A DNA stretch of 64,000 bases, from the NCBI GenBank assembly GCA_021779665.1, contig JAJYAG010000011.1, positions 1-64,000 of the forward strand. Reading direction: 5' to 3'. The notes beneath the pieces are model-generated. The model saw only the letters and a program-made list of their open reading frames with translations, was not told the origin of the DNA and ran no database searches. This document shows, piece after piece, positions 9,626-18,669 of the stretch (its first letter is position 1; each line of letters opens with the position of its first letter). Position numbers and translations under genes: made by a program. Source of the DNA: Bacteroidota bacterium (GTDB lineage Bacteria > Bacteroidota > Bacteroidia > Bacteroidales > JAAUTT01).

Positions 9626-10417
9626 TTGCATCTGGCGCCCAATAAAAAGGTTTATTTTGCCTCCGATGTACATTTGGGGTTGTATCCAAAAGAAAAGAGT
9701 GATATTCGCGAGAAGCTCTTTGTTCAATGGTTAACAGATATTAAGCCTACAGCAGAAGCCCTGTTTCTGGTCGGAGATATCTTCGATTTCTGGTACGAAT
9801 ATAAAAAAGTTGTTCCCCGGGGATTCATCCGTTTTCTGGGTAAATTGGCTGAATTTACCGATAGTGGTATACCTGTTCATTTTTTCGCAGGAAATCACGA
9901 TATATGGGTAAACGATTACCTCCCAAAAGAAGCCGGAGTAATGCTGCATACCGATCCATACATTACCACAATCAACGGAAAGTCTTTTTTTATTGCCCAT
10001 GGTGATGGTTTAGGGCCGGGCGACTACAGCTATAAAATTCTGAGGAAAATTTTCACAAGCCCAACTATGCAGTTCCTGTTTTCGCGCATCCATCCTAACC
10101 TGGCATTCGGCTTTGGACACTGGTGGTCGAAACAATCACGCTATTCAAAAGGACTGTTTGAAGAGTTCCATGGCTGTGATAAAGAATATCTGATTCTCTA
10201 TGCTCAGGAACTGCTGAAAAAAAGGAACTTCGACTATTTTATCTTTGGCCACAGGCATATACCTATGGAAATCAGTTTCGGGAACTCAAAACTGGTAAAT
10301 CTGGGAGAATGGATTTCTGCTTATACTTATGCCACTTTCGACGGAGAGAAGCTGGAACTTTCGTCCTTCGATAAGGATTTTGATACTGCCCGCATTATAA
10401 GAACCGGAATAAGTTAA
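9626..10417 (+). CDS. lpxH: UDP-2,3-diacylglucosamine diphosphatase (LpxH-like metallophosphoesterase)
   Basis: The calcineurin-like metallophosphoesterase motifs are all present: SDVHLG near the N terminus, GDIFDFW, GNHD, AHGDG and GHRHIP. This combination is that of LpxH-type enzymes, which cleave UDP-2,3-diacylglucosamine to lipid X in lipid A synthesis at the inner membrane. There is no ATG in a sensible place. The reading frame is open back to a TTG at 9557, but that start would overlap the preceding gene by 62 nt and add 23 residues the family lacks. I prefer the TTG at 9626, eight nt after the TlpA-like stop, which puts the first beta strand at the normal distance. The start remains uncertain; the function is well supported. 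Confidence 0.85.
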   Translation: MHLAPNKKVYFASDVHLGLYPKEKSDIREKLFVQWLTDIKPTAEALFLVGDIFDFWYEYKKVVPRGFIRFLGKLAEFTDSGIPVHFFAGNHDIWVNDYLPKEAGVMLHTDPYITTINGKSFFIAHGDGLGPGDYSYKILRKIFTSPTMQFLFSRIHPNLAFGFGHWWSKQSRYSKGLFEEFHGCDKEYLILYAQELLKKRNFDYFIFGHRHIPMEISFGNSKLVNLGEWISAYTYATFDGEKLELSSFDKDFDTARIIRTGIS

Positions 10418-10520
10418 CCTGTTACCTCCACATAAACCATTATCCTGCTAAGGCTAAATCTTCGCCAATGTAGCTTATATCAGCATCAATTAAGGTAATA
10501 TTGATGTGAATATTAGGAAT

Positions 10521-10573
10521 ATTGGCATCCATCTTTGAAATATTGATACCAATACTTAAAGATGGATGCCAAT
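10521..10573. terminator. Long palindrome between convergent genes (bidirectional terminator)
   Basis: The arms at 10521-10536 (ATTGGCATCCATCTTT) and 10558-10573 are perfect 16-nt reverse complements, with a 21-nt loop that can pair further. The palindrome sits between lpxH (+) and the DUF362 gene (-), which converge. The flanks are AT-rich, but no long T-run follows either arm. Confidence 0.6.
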
Positions 10574-10588
10574 TTTAAATAATGGAGA

Positions 10589-11686
10589 TTAATTTACTTC
10601 AATAAGTTCATAGGTCTGGCTGCCCAGGCCAATGCGCTCTGCATGGTCAAGGCATTCTTTCCAGTTTGTTTTGGGATGGGTGAAACTAAACCTGTCGCCT
10701 TCCTGATGGTGATGATGCCCGATAATACTCGAACGATTGATTTCCGCTTTATTTACAAGATCAACAGATGCTTTGTCGATGGCGACGGGATCAGTCGAAG
10801 CAAGAATGCCAATATCGTTCACGATAGGTACATCGTTGCTGCCCCAGCAGTCACAATCGGGCGAAACATCGATAATAAAGCTGATATGAAAGTGCTGTTT
10901 GTCTTTTAAAGTGGCAAAGGCATATTCGGCCATCTTCTCATAGAAACCTTTGTTCTCCCATTTAACATTAGCAGCGCCGTACTGGCAAACAGCCACACAC
11001 TGGCCGCATCCAACGCATTTTGTGTAATCAATGCCGGCGATGTTATCGGCTCCCACGGTAATGGCGCCATGAGCACAATTCTCTTCACATTCACCGCATC
11101 CTGTACAGTTTTCTTCGTTAACAACAGGCTGTGAATTGGAGTGCATCTCGAGTTTTCCGCCTATAGAGGCACTACCCATGCCCAGATTTTTTAAACAGCC
11201 ACCAAAACCGGCCATTTCATGACCTTTAAAGTGATTCATCGAAATCACCACATCCGCATTGGCAATGGCAGCGCCAATTTTGGCAGCTTTACAGTGTTTC
11301 TGGTTTATTTCAACCAATTTATAATCTGTTCCTTTCAATCCGTCGGCAATGATAACCTGGCACTGTGTAACAAGCGGATTAAACCCGTTCGAAAATGCCG
11401 ACTCAAGATGACTTACGGCATCGGACCGGCGCCCTTTGTAAAGGGTATTCGCGTCGGTTAAGAAAGGAATGCCATCTTTCTCCTGCACTTTTTTTATTAC
11501 AGGAACTACAAAGTTGGGACGGATAAAAGAAAGATTACCCGGTTCGCCGAAGTGAATTTTAACGGCTACAAATTTCTTAGCAAGGTTAAGTTCTTCAATG
11601 CCGGCTGTTTTTATAAGCCGCGAAAGCTTCTGCAGCAGGTTGTTTCCCGGAGAAGTTCTTAAGGATGTAAAATATACTTTACTCAT
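10589..11686 (-). CDS. DUF362 protein with 2x[4Fe-4S] ferredoxin domain
   Basis: This 365-residue protein has an N-terminal DUF362 region (about 1-180; NHFKGHEMAGFGGCLKNLGMG near 151-171). A bacterial-type ferredoxin insert follows, with two CxxCxxCxxxC clusters: Cys194/197/200/204 and Cys224/227/230/234. The C-terminal part resumes the DUF362 fold, with a histidine run near 320 (GHHHHQEGD). There is no signal peptide, so it is a cytoplasmic iron-sulfur protein, probably an electron-transfer or reductase component. The family's reaction is not known to me. It converges with lpxH, and a repeat-rich leader lies upstream. Confidence 0.88.
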   Translation of the reverse strand: MSKVYFTSLRTSPGNNLLQKLSRLIKTAGIEELNLAKKFVAVKIHFGEPGNLSFIRPNFVVPVIKKVQEKDGIPFLTDANTLYKGRRSDAVSHLESAFSNGFNPLVTQCQVIIADGLKGTDYKLVEINQKHCKAAKIGAAIANADVVISMNHFKGHEMAGFGGCLKNLGMGSASIGGKLEMHSNSQPVVNEENCTGCGECEENCAHGAITVGADNIAGIDYTKCVGCGQCVAVCQYGAANVKWENKGFYEKMAEYAFATLKDKQHFHISFIIDVSPDCDCWGSNDVPIVNDIGILASTDPVAIDKASVDLVNKAEINRSSIIGHHHHQEGDRFSFTHPKTNWKECLDHAERIGLGSQTYELIEVN

Positions 11687-11698
11687 TGAATTAGGTTT

Positions 11699-11796
11699 TT
11701 AGGCTTAAGGGTTTAGACTGTAGGCTTTAGGGGTTTAGGTTATAAAGGCATTAATATTCCTACAGTCTAATGCCTGAAAGTCTAATCCCCTAAAAC
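11699..11796. repeat. Degenerate TTAGACTGTAGG repeat cluster with inverted arms
   Basis: The short words TTAGACTGTAGG, TTTAGGGG and TTAGAC recur on both strands. TTAGACTGTAGG at 11713-11724 and CCTACAGTCTAA at 11759-11770 are perfect 12-nt inverted copies, and TTAGGGG (11727-11733) pairs with CCCCTAA (11787-11793). It lies in the upstream region of the DUF362 gene and resembles other short-word intergenic repeats in this window. Confidence 0.6.
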
Positions 11797-11835
11797 AAAA
11801 AAACACCTGTACAGCAAGGCCATACAGGTGTTCTT
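11795..11835 (-). terminator. Rho-independent terminator of the pyrophosphatase gene
   Basis: On the minus strand, just downstream of the stop at 11847, AACACCTGTA (11832-11823) pairs perfectly with TACAGGTGTT (11811-11802). The 11-nt loop is followed by a run of T. This is a clean 10-bp stem with a U-tract. Confidence 0.85.
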
Positions 11836-11846
11836 AATTATAAAAA

Positions 11847-14300
11847 TCACTTATCGATTCTCATTTTATAGAATGAGCGCCATACAAAGACAAGAGCAAC
11901 CGCTAAGAAAGCAATACCAAAATAAGGAGCTGCACCGCGGAAAGCTTCAGAAATAGCTATTTCCATTGCTAACAGACCAAATAATGTGGTGAACTTAATA
12001 ATTGGGTTCAAAGCAACTGAAGAAGTATCTTTGAATGGATCACCAACAGTGTCACCAACAACGGTAGCATCATGAAGAGGAGTGCCTTTCATTTTCAGGT
12101 CAACTTCAACAACTTTCTTAGCATTATCCCATGCACCACCGGCATTTGCCATAAATACAGCCTGGAATAAACCAAATACTGCAATAGCAATCAGGTAACT
12201 TACAAAGAGGGCAACAGCACTGTTGCCACCAATTCCGGCAGGAGATGATAAACAAGCAAATGCTAATGCAAAGAAGAATATTGAAATAAAGATATTGAAC
12301 ATACCTTTCTGAGCATACTGGGTACAGATTTTAACAACTTCGATGGACGATTTGGGATCGGCTTTTTTAGGAGCATTAGGATCGAGGTTGATATTGTTTT
12401 TGATGTACTCAACAGCACGGAAAGCACCGGTAGAAACAGCCTGTGTTGAAGCGCCTGTAAACCAGTAAATAACAGCACCACCAAGAATGAAGCCAAGGAT
12501 TGAATAAGGGTTCAGGAGATTCAATATCGTTTCAGGTTCTACACCTAAGGTTTTCTGGATCATCAGGATCAGGGAGAAAATCATGGTAGTGGCACCAACC
12601 ACTGCAGTTCCAATTAACACAGGTTTTGCAGTTGCTTTAAAGGTATTACCAGCACCGTCGTTAGCTTCGAGGTAATGTTTCGATTTTTCGAAATCGGGTT
12701 TGAAACCAAATTCTTTTTCAATTTCACTGCTAACATTAGGATTCTCTTCAATTAAAGAAAGCTCATAAACTGATTGAGCATTGTCGGTTACAGGACCGTA
12801 GCTGTCAACAGCAATAGTAACAGGTCCCATACCTAATAAACCGAAGGCAACCAAACCAAAAGCAAAGATGGAAGGATATACCATTATTTCATGTAAACCA
12901 AAGGTACTCATGAAATAAGCAATAAACATCAAAATAAAGAATACCAGACCCATCCAGAATGCAGAGAAGTTACCTGCAACAAATCCCGAAAGAATAGTAA
13001 GCGAAGCACCACCTTCTTTACCTGATTTTACAACTTCCTGTACGTGACCAGATTTTGGAGAAGTAAATACTTTTACAATTTCAGGGATAAGTGCACCACC
13101 AAGTGTACCGCAACTGATAATTGTCGAGAGAATCCACCACATATCGGTATTACCGTTCAGGTCGGGGATCATTACATAACTTGCAACATAAGTAACAACG
13201 ATCGAAAGGATAGAAGTTATCCAAACAAGCTCAGTTAAAGGTTTTTCGAAATCGATATCGTCTTTCTTGCTTAATTTGGAAGTATTAACAGCACCATTAA
13301 TATAATAAGCAACGATGGAGGTAATAACCATGAGGATACGCATAACAAAGATCCATGCAAGAAGTTTAACCTGCAGAATTTCTGTTAAAGGAACATCCAT
13401 TCCAAGAGCAACGCCACCAACAGCCAAAAGGATAAAAGAAACAAGAGCAACACCGGTTACACCATAGGTTTCGAAACCATCGGCAGTAGGACCAACACTG
13501 TCACCAGCATTGTCACCAGTACAGTCGGCAATAACACCAGGGTTACGTGGATCGTCTTCACCAATTTTGAAAACAACTTTCATTAAGTCGGAACCGATAT
13601 CGGCGATTTTGGTAAAGATACCACCAGCGATACGAAGCGCAGAAGCACCAAGCGATTCACCAATTGCAAAACCGATGAAGCATGCACCAGCTAAGTGACC
13701 AGGCATTAATAACAAAATAACGAGCATCATAATCAGCTCAATACAAACAAGCATAACGCCAATGCTCATACCAGCTGTTAAAGGAATATTAAGGAGTTTA
13801 AGCGGTTTTTTCTCGAGCGAAGCAAATGCCATCCGCGAATTTGCAAGTGTATTCATACGAATACCAAAAGCAGCAACAGCATACGATCCTAAAATACCAA
13901 TAATAGTCCAGGTAAGAATCAATAAAACACCTCCGATTCCGAAAAGCGATTCACCATCATGACCTTTGGCCAGGAAACCAAAATACCCAGCTACAGCAGC
14001 ACCAATAAAGATGAAAAGAATAGCAATAAATTTACCTTGCTGCTTAAGATAAGCGGAACAGGTTTTATAAATAACATCAGAAACATCGAGCATTGCCTTG
14101 TGAGCAGGCAGTTTTTTTACTTTCATAAATTGATAAAGGCCAAACAGAAGGCCCAAAGCACACACTGCAAATCCCCAATACAATATGCTCTCACTTTTGA
14201 TTGCATCGGGTACCTTCAGATCAGCCTCACTACCGAAAGCAGCCGCCGTCGCCAATAAGGTAAATAATCCACTTAATACAAACCTTTTTTTCATGATCAT
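11847..14300 (-). CDS. hppA: Membrane-bound ion-pumping pyrophosphatase, divergent type
   Basis: This 817-residue polytopic membrane protein would couple pyrophosphate hydrolysis to H+ and/or Na+ export. The substrate-binding loop is at 234-275 (DIGSDLM, EDDPRNPGVIADCTGDNAGD), with further conserved loops at GGAWDNAKK and GDTVGDPFKDT near the C terminus. It is longer than the usual 670-770 residues and differs from canonical enzymes. The common DNVGDNVGD is DCTGDNAGD, the KVE segment after DL is replaced, and GNTFKA (551-556) has Lys555 where K+-dependent enzymes have Ala. Lys there is the marker of K+-independent pumps. An ATG two codons downstream (14294; MKKRF) is an equally good start and gives a signal-peptide-like N terminus. 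It is a single-gene unit with its own terminator. Confidence 0.93.
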   Translation of the reverse strand: MIMKKRFVLSGLFTLLATAAAFGSEADLKVPDAIKSESILYWGFAVCALGLLFGLYQFMKVKKLPAHKAMLDVSDVIYKTCSAYLKQQGKFIAILFIFIGAAVAGYFGFLAKGHDGESLFGIGGVLLILTWTIIGILGSYAVAAFGIRMNTLANSRMAFASLEKKPLKLLNIPLTAGMSIGVMLVCIELIMMLVILLLMPGHLAGACFIGFAIGESLGASALRIAGGIFTKIADIGSDLMKVVFKIGEDDPRNPGVIADCTGDNAGDSVGPTADGFETYGVTGVALVSFILLAVGGVALGMDVPLTEILQVKLLAWIFVMRILMVITSIVAYYINGAVNTSKLSKKDDIDFEKPLTELVWITSILSIVVTYVASYVMIPDLNGNTDMWWILSTIISCGTLGGALIPEIVKVFTSPKSGHVQEVVKSGKEGGASLTILSGFVAGNFSAFWMGLVFFILMFIAYFMSTFGLHEIMVYPSIFAFGLVAFGLLGMGPVTIAVDSYGPVTDNAQSVYELSLIEENPNVSSEIEKEFGFKPDFEKSKHYLEANDGAGNTFKATAKPVLIGTAVVGATTMIFSLILMIQKTLGVEPETILNLLNPYSILGFILGGAVIYWFTGASTQAVSTGAFRAVEYIKNNINLDPNAPKKADPKSSIEVVKICTQYAQKGMFNIFISIFFFALAFACLSSPAGIGGNSAVALFVSYLIAIAVFGLFQAVFMANAGGAWDNAKKVVEVDLKMKGTPLHDATVVGDTVGDPFKDTSSVALNPIIKFTTLFGLLAMEIAISEAFRGAAPYFGIAFLAVALVFVWRSFYKMRIDK

Positions 14301-14386
14301 TTATTAGTTATAATTTAACATGTAATTAGAATTTGATAATTATTCATCAAATGAAGTTACGATAATCATTTGAAAAATGAAAGGCG

Positions 14387-14394
14387 TAAATATA
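14387..14394 (-). promoter_or_regulatory. Possible -7 box of hppA in the 14301-14598 gap
   Basis: The minus strand reads TATATTTA, seven of eight matches to TAnnTTTG, 86 nt upstream of the hppA start. The rest of the 298-bp gap (14301-14598) is AT-rich. I see no gene or strong hairpin in it. Confidence 0.3.
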
Positions 14395-14598
14395 CAGATT
14401 ATTTATATGCTATTGTTATATAACATATTTTTTTTTGAATTACTTAAAAGTCAATATAGTTAATAGTCGGAAAATATTTTTTTGGAAAATGAACAATTCG
14501 AAACGTATTCAAAATCATGGTTATCCGGTAAAATATTTCGAACAGATGACATCGCTATTATCCTTTATTCATCATTGATCCGGCAAATGCGGCACTAA

Positions 14599-15276
14599 TC
14601 ATTCATTTCCCATCTCATGGATAGCTCTGTTGAAAAAGGCATTCAGCGGTTTCAATTCACTGAATACCGTGATACATTCACTTAACAGAACTTTCTCATC
14701 ACCAAACATGCTATCGGGAATTGATTTGGAAACAGTGTAGCTTTTATATTTAAGGTAGTCAATATGCGGAAAATCTTTGGGAAAATCCTTGGGTGCCGAG
14801 CGCAACAGCCCCATATCGGTATCGAGTTCGCCAAACTGTTTTTTAAAACCTTTGCTTTCAACAATGGCTCTGAACTCATCAATCAGTCCGTAAATGTCGC
14901 TCCGGATTGCTTTCAGCACAGGAGCTTCGGGTGCCCAGATTCCGCCTGCCAAAACCGAATTTCCAGGCTCCATATGAATGTAATACCCGCCAAGATTGCT
15001 CTTGCGGCCTCCTTTGGCTACATACGCCCCCATGTGACTCTTGTAGGGGGTTTTGTCGGGCGAGAAACGAACATCGCGAAAAATTCGGAACACGCAATCT
15101 TTAGCTTCTATCGGGCCAATTTCTTTATCAATTTTTTGCAACTCGGGAATAAGCTTGTTGACAAAACTCTCAAAATCCTTTTTCGATTTCTGATACCAGT
15201 CGCGGTTAGCGTCGAACCATTCCTTGTGATTGTTTTCTTTTAATGCACTTAAAAATTGAAGAATATCAGTAAGCAT
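14599..15276 (-). CDS. DUF2461 family protein
   Basis: This 225-residue cytoplasmic protein begins MLTDILQFLSALKENN and contains the family blocks KEWFDANRDWYQ (about 18-29), FRIFRDVRFSPDKTPYKSHMGAY (about 66-88) and HMEPGNSVLAGGIW (about 102-115). These match the DUF2461 (TIGR02453-like) family. The frame stays open upstream to 15474, but that would run through the divergent ispD start and has no family similarity, so I chose the ATG at 15276. The biochemical role is unknown. The 58-nt gap to ispD is a shared divergent promoter region. Confidence 0.85.
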   Translation of the reverse strand: MLTDILQFLSALKENNHKEWFDANRDWYQKSKKDFESFVNKLIPELQKIDKEIGPIEAKDCVFRIFRDVRFSPDKTPYKSHMGAYVAKGGRKSNLGGYYIHMEPGNSVLAGGIWAPEAPVLKAIRSDIYGLIDEFRAIVESKGFKKQFGELDTDMGLLRSAPKDFPKDFPHIDYLKYKSYTVSKSIPDSMFGDEKVLLSECITVFSELKPLNAFFNRAIHEMGNE

Positions 15277-15334
15277 ACAATATTTCAGATTTAAATTCGA
15301 TATTTGTAAAGGTCCGAAAAAAATCTTTTTTAAG

Positions 15335-16021
15335 ATGAGTTCTTTAAAAAAATATGCTCTAATTGTTGCGGGAGGTTCAGGAAGCCGCATGGGATCAGAA
15401 GTTCCAAAGCAATTTATCGAAATTTGCGGCTTGCCAATTTTGATGCATACAATCAACGTTTTTCGCAAAGCCATGCAGGATATCGAAGTTGTATTGGTTT
15501 TGCCCGAGGAACAGATTAAAACCTGGAAATGCCTTTGCCTGAAGCATAATTTTATTCATCATATTGAAATTTGTTCGGGTGGCGAAACAAGGTTTCATTC
15601 CGTAAAAAATGGATTATCCCTGATTGAGGGTGACGGGCTGGTTGGAATTCACGACGGGGTGCGCCCTCTGGTAAGCGACGAAACTATCAGAAGATGTTAC
15701 CAGGAAGCGGCTATCTACGGAAATGCTATACCTGTTACCGGAGTTGTGGAAACCGTGCGTTTTCAGGAAGAAGACCGGAGCAGTGTTATCGACAGGACAA
15801 AACTGAGGCTGGTGCAAACTCCCCAGGTGTTCAGAATTGAATCAATAAAAGCTGCCTTTTTAAGAGATTACGACGAAACATTTACAGATGATGCTTCCGT
15901 ATTCGAGAGCAATGGTGGTATAATACACCTTACAGAAGGCAATCGCGAAAACATTAAAATAACGCATCCGATTGATCTCGTAATAGGTGAATATCTGATT
16001 CAGTGCCGCAATTCAATCTAA
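15335..16021 (+). CDS. ispD: 2-C-methyl-D-erythritol 4-phosphate cytidylyltransferase
   Basis: This 228-residue protein has the nucleotidyltransferase signature AGGSGSRMG at 12-20 followed by PKQF (24-27), then IHDGVRPLV (about 105-113) and TDDASVFE (about 185-192). IspD transfers CMP to methylerythritol phosphate in the non-mevalonate isoprenoid pathway. The length is normal for a stand-alone IspD. Its last 4 nt overlap the end of the convergent membrane-protein gene. It starts 58 nt from the divergent DUF2461 gene. Confidence 0.95.
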   Translation: MSSLKKYALIVAGGSGSRMGSEVPKQFIEICGLPILMHTINVFRKAMQDIEVVLVLPEEQIKTWKCLCLKHNFIHHIEICSGGETRFHSVKNGLSLIEGDGLVGIHDGVRPLVSDETIRRCYQEAAIYGNAIPVTGVVETVRFQEEDRSSVIDRTKLRLVQTPQVFRIESIKAAFLRDYDETFTDDASVFESNGGIIHLTEGNRENIKITHPIDLVIGEYLIQCRNSI

Positions 16022-16449
16022 TAATGCTTAATGCTTCTGAGTTTAAACCGGATTTTAATCAGCCACTGTATCCACATAAACAGAATAATAACCTGAACGG
16101 CGGCATCGGCAAGATAAATATAACTGATTATCTTGTTTAACGAGTAATAAAGATCTATTATTAAATAGCTTACCGAAGATCCCAAAATTAAAATAAGGCT
16201 CTCAATAGTAATATGCCTCCTTTTGGCAATTATAAGCAATAAAAGACTTATGGCCACTGTGAGGGCTCCCACCATTTTTACCAGCCATATATCTGTTTTG
16301 GGACCGGTAATCTGCATGAATGTTTCAATGTTCAGGAGCGGCCACAGTCCTGTTACAAAAAAATAAAGCCCCTGAACCAGGCCCATATTTCTGATAAAGC
16401 CTTGTCTCCGTGTTGGAAAATTTTTAAATACGTAGTAGTAAAGAAACAT
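16018..16449 (-). CDS. Small integral membrane protein of unknown function
   Basis: This 143-residue protein has four probable transmembrane helices (about 24-42, 54-73, 82-100 and 112-130) and a basic C terminus (KIRFKLRSIKHY). I recognise no family. An internal Met (residue 22, position 16386) is an alternative start placed just before the first helix. The four-helix layout resembles small DoxX-like or DUF-type membrane proteins, but no motif confirms this. It overlaps the ispD stop by 4 nt tail to tail. Upstream is the terminator of the DUF4142 gene. Confidence 0.7.
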   Translation of the reverse strand: MFLYYYVFKNFPTRRQGFIRNMGLVQGLYFFVTGLWPLLNIETFMQITGPKTDIWLVKMVGALTVAISLLLLIIAKRRHITIESLILILGSSVSYLIIDLYYSLNKIISYIYLADAAVQVIILFMWIQWLIKIRFKLRSIKHY

Positions 16450-16468
16450 AATTTTATAAAAATAACGT

Positions 16469-16492
16469 CCCCCGGCCTAAACAGGCCAGGGG
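16469..16492 (-). terminator. Terminator after the DUF4142 gene
   Basis: On the minus strand a GC-rich stem, CCCCTGGCCT / AGGCCGGGGG with a 4-nt loop and one mismatch, is followed within a few bases by TTATTTTT. It lies between the DUF4142 stop and the membrane-protein start. Confidence 0.7.
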
Positions 16493-16539
16493 AAGAATAA
16501 ACACTTAACTTTATAAAATCTAACGCAGGATTCTATAAT

Positions 16540-17112
16540 TTATTTTTGATTTTTTAATGCATCCTGAATCGTTTCGGCCTGGATAAGATGTTGACGTAAA
16601 ACTGGCAGCGTATTATCCACCCATGTTTTAAGATCGCCCGAAGGAAGATTCTTTTGCGCTTCTTCAAAATCATCTACGTCATCTTTATGATCCTGAACCA
16701 TTTTATCAATATAATCCTTATCGAAATCTTTGCCTGTTTTCTTGTTCAGGTCGGTAATTTTATCCTGATGTTCTTTATCCAAAGAAGCCGGAATGGTTAA
16801 ACCAAGCCCCTGAACAGCAGTTTTCAATTTGTCTCCTGCATCGGAATGGTCTTTTTCCATCAACTTTCCAAAATCTTTTACCTGTTGATCCAGAGCTTTT
16901 CTCTGGGCGATTTTCCCAAGCTCAACTTCAAGCATACTACCTGCCGATGCCTCATCAACAAACTCTTTAATTTTATCCTGATCCCAGGTATCATTTGCAC
17001 TGTTGTTTTCAGTTACACCCATATCTGTACTATCGGAATTCATATTACTATTTCCGGATTTACAACCAAAAAACAACGCAACACTAAGAATTAATATAAA
17101 ACTGGTCTTCAT
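16540..17112 (-). CDS. DUF4142 lipoprotein (ferritin-like helical)
   Basis: This 190-residue protein has a lipoprotein signal peptide (FFGC, lipidated Cys17) and a polar Ser/Asn/Thr-rich linker to about residue 45. The helical domain follows: KEFVDEASAGSMLEVELG near 50-67, QQVKDFGKLMEKDHSDA near 77-93, and LPVLRQHLIQAETIQD near 170-185. These match the DUF4142 family of envelope proteins, often linked to stress. The role is unknown. It begins the left end of a stress-flavoured cluster with the FAD-Rieske and SRPBCC genes (gaps 43 and 26 nt). Confidence 0.87.
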   Translation of the reverse strand: MKTSFILILSVALFFGCKSGNSNMNSDSTDMGVTENNSANDTWDQDKIKEFVDEASAGSMLEVELGKIAQRKALDQQVKDFGKLMEKDHSDAGDKLKTAVQGLGLTIPASLDKEHQDKITDLNKKTGKDFDKDYIDKMVQDHKDDVDDFEEAQKNLPSGDLKTWVDNTLPVLRQHLIQAETIQDALKNQK

Positions 17113-17155
17113 AATCTTTGATTTTTAAGGTTAATGATTTTAGGATTTATTTAAT

Positions 17156-18643
17156 TTACACATTTACACTTATGTTAACCTGTTCCAGGTTCTTTACCGC
17201 GGGTCCGGTAACTACGGCCCCGTCGGGTTTAAACCTGCTTCCATGACAAGGACAGTCCCAGGTTTTTTCAATAGTATTCCACGCCACAATGCAATTTAAA
17301 TGGGTGCAATTAGCTTTTACATAATTAAAATTGCCCTGATCATCAACTGAAACGGCTATTTTTTCATTATTTTCCTCGATAATAGCACCATCTCCCACAA
17401 CCAACCTGTCTAACACTTCCCTGTTCTCGATATTAAACCTGTCCATAATATAATGTTTGGCGACATCGGCATTCTCCTTCAGGAATTTGCCTGCCGAAGC
17501 CAAAAAATTGAACCTTTTTGAATCGAAAATGCCATCCCATAACTTTTTATCCAAACCCAGAATATCCTGAACGATAGAATAGGCAGCAATGGTGCCATTT
17601 GTTAAACCGTCACCCGAATACCCGGTGGCTATGTATTCGTTCCCCTTATTGGTTTTCCCGATATATGGCAAACCGTCGGCCGGTTCGTAATATTGATTGG
17701 ACCACCAGTAATCTATCGATTTCACCTGGTATCGTAAACGGAGGTACGATTCAAGCTTTTCATATGGATTTCCTGCACTTTTACCTGTTTTATGGTCGGC
17801 TCCGCCTAATACAAGATATCTGTTCCCGTTCACATTGTATGAACGCGTATAGAAATAAGGTTCAAAGGTATCCCAGTAAATTTCGTCGCCAATATCCTCC
17901 TGAACTCTTGCACAAAGCATATAGCTCCGGTAGGGATATGCAAGAGTTTGATGTAAATCGAAAAACAAAGGATAATGGGTGGCATATATTACTGTGTTTG
18001 CTTTTATCCTCCCATGCTTCGTAAGAACAAATTCATCATTTCGGTCGGTTACCCGGCTATTTTCATATATTTTACAATTTGTCAGGGTGTAAAGATGCGA
18101 GGCAATACCCGCAAGATATTTTGCCGGGTTAAAAATCGCCTGATTTTTATACTCAATGGCCCCGGCCACCTTAAAAGGAAGTTTTAACACGGGAGCATTG
18201 TAAACATCGAGCATGGCATTGGTTGCCACTTCTTTTTCCTTATCCAGATACTGCAGGTCCTTTTCATCCTCGGCATATAAATACCCGGAGACGTACTTAA
18301 AGTCGCATTCAAATTTTTTCGAAAGATTTTCAATGAATGAAATGGCAAATTTACGCGATGCGGCAACTGCAATGCACGTATCCATATTGTACTTCGACCG
18401 GAGTTCCTGATAGGAGAAGTCGCTTTCGGTAGTTAAATGAGCGCTGCTTTTAGCAGTTGCACTTGTCCGGAAACTTTCTGCTTCAACCACCACCACATTT
18501 TTACCTTCGCTTGCCAGCAAATACGCTGCCGTTAAACCTGTAATCCCCGCACCGACAATAAGAACATCAGTTTCAATATCACCATATAGCTGGGGAAAAC
18601 TAATCTTCGGAAGATTTGCATTCCAGATTGACAATTCATCCAT
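17156..18643 (-). CDS. FAD-dependent oxidoreductase with C-terminal Rieske [2Fe-2S] domain
   Basis: This 495-residue protein has an N-terminal DAO-type FAD domain with a Rossmann motif (VGAGITGLTAAYLL, about 30-43) and the acidic end of strand 2 at VVVVEAE. The C-terminal Rieske domain has CTHLNC (446-451) and CPCHGSRF (464-471). Cys446, His448, Cys464 and His467 would bind the cluster, and Cys451/Cys466 could form the stabilising disulfide. FGTGYSGDGLTNGT-type FAD contacts occur near 345 (ATGYSGDGLTNGT). The substrate is not known; no signal peptide is seen. It is probably co-transcribed with the SRPBCC gene upstream and the DUF4142 gene downstream. Confidence 0.9.
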   Translation of the reverse strand: MDELSIWNANLPKISFPQLYGDIETDVLIVGAGITGLTAAYLLASEGKNVVVVEAESFRTSATAKSSAHLTTESDFSYQELRSKYNMDTCIAVAASRKFAISFIENLSKKFECDFKYVSGYLYAEDEKDLQYLDKEKEVATNAMLDVYNAPVLKLPFKVAGAIEYKNQAIFNPAKYLAGIASHLYTLTNCKIYENSRVTDRNDEFVLTKHGRIKANTVIYATHYPLFFDLHQTLAYPYRSYMLCARVQEDIGDEIYWDTFEPYFYTRSYNVNGNRYLVLGGADHKTGKSAGNPYEKLESYLRLRYQVKSIDYWWSNQYYEPADGLPYIGKTNKGNEYIATGYSGDGLTNGTIAAYSIVQDILGLDKKLWDGIFDSKRFNFLASAGKFLKENADVAKHYIMDRFNIENREVLDRLVVGDGAIIEENNEKIAVSVDDQGNFNYVKANCTHLNCIVAWNTIEKTWDCPCHGSRFKPDGAVVTGPAVKNLEQVNISVNV

Positions 18644-18669
18644 ATCTATTATGTTTGTCCGAAAGGGAT

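Noticed and set aside
15277-15474. Longer DUF2461 start
   Set aside because: It overlaps the divergent ispD start and has no similarity to the family.
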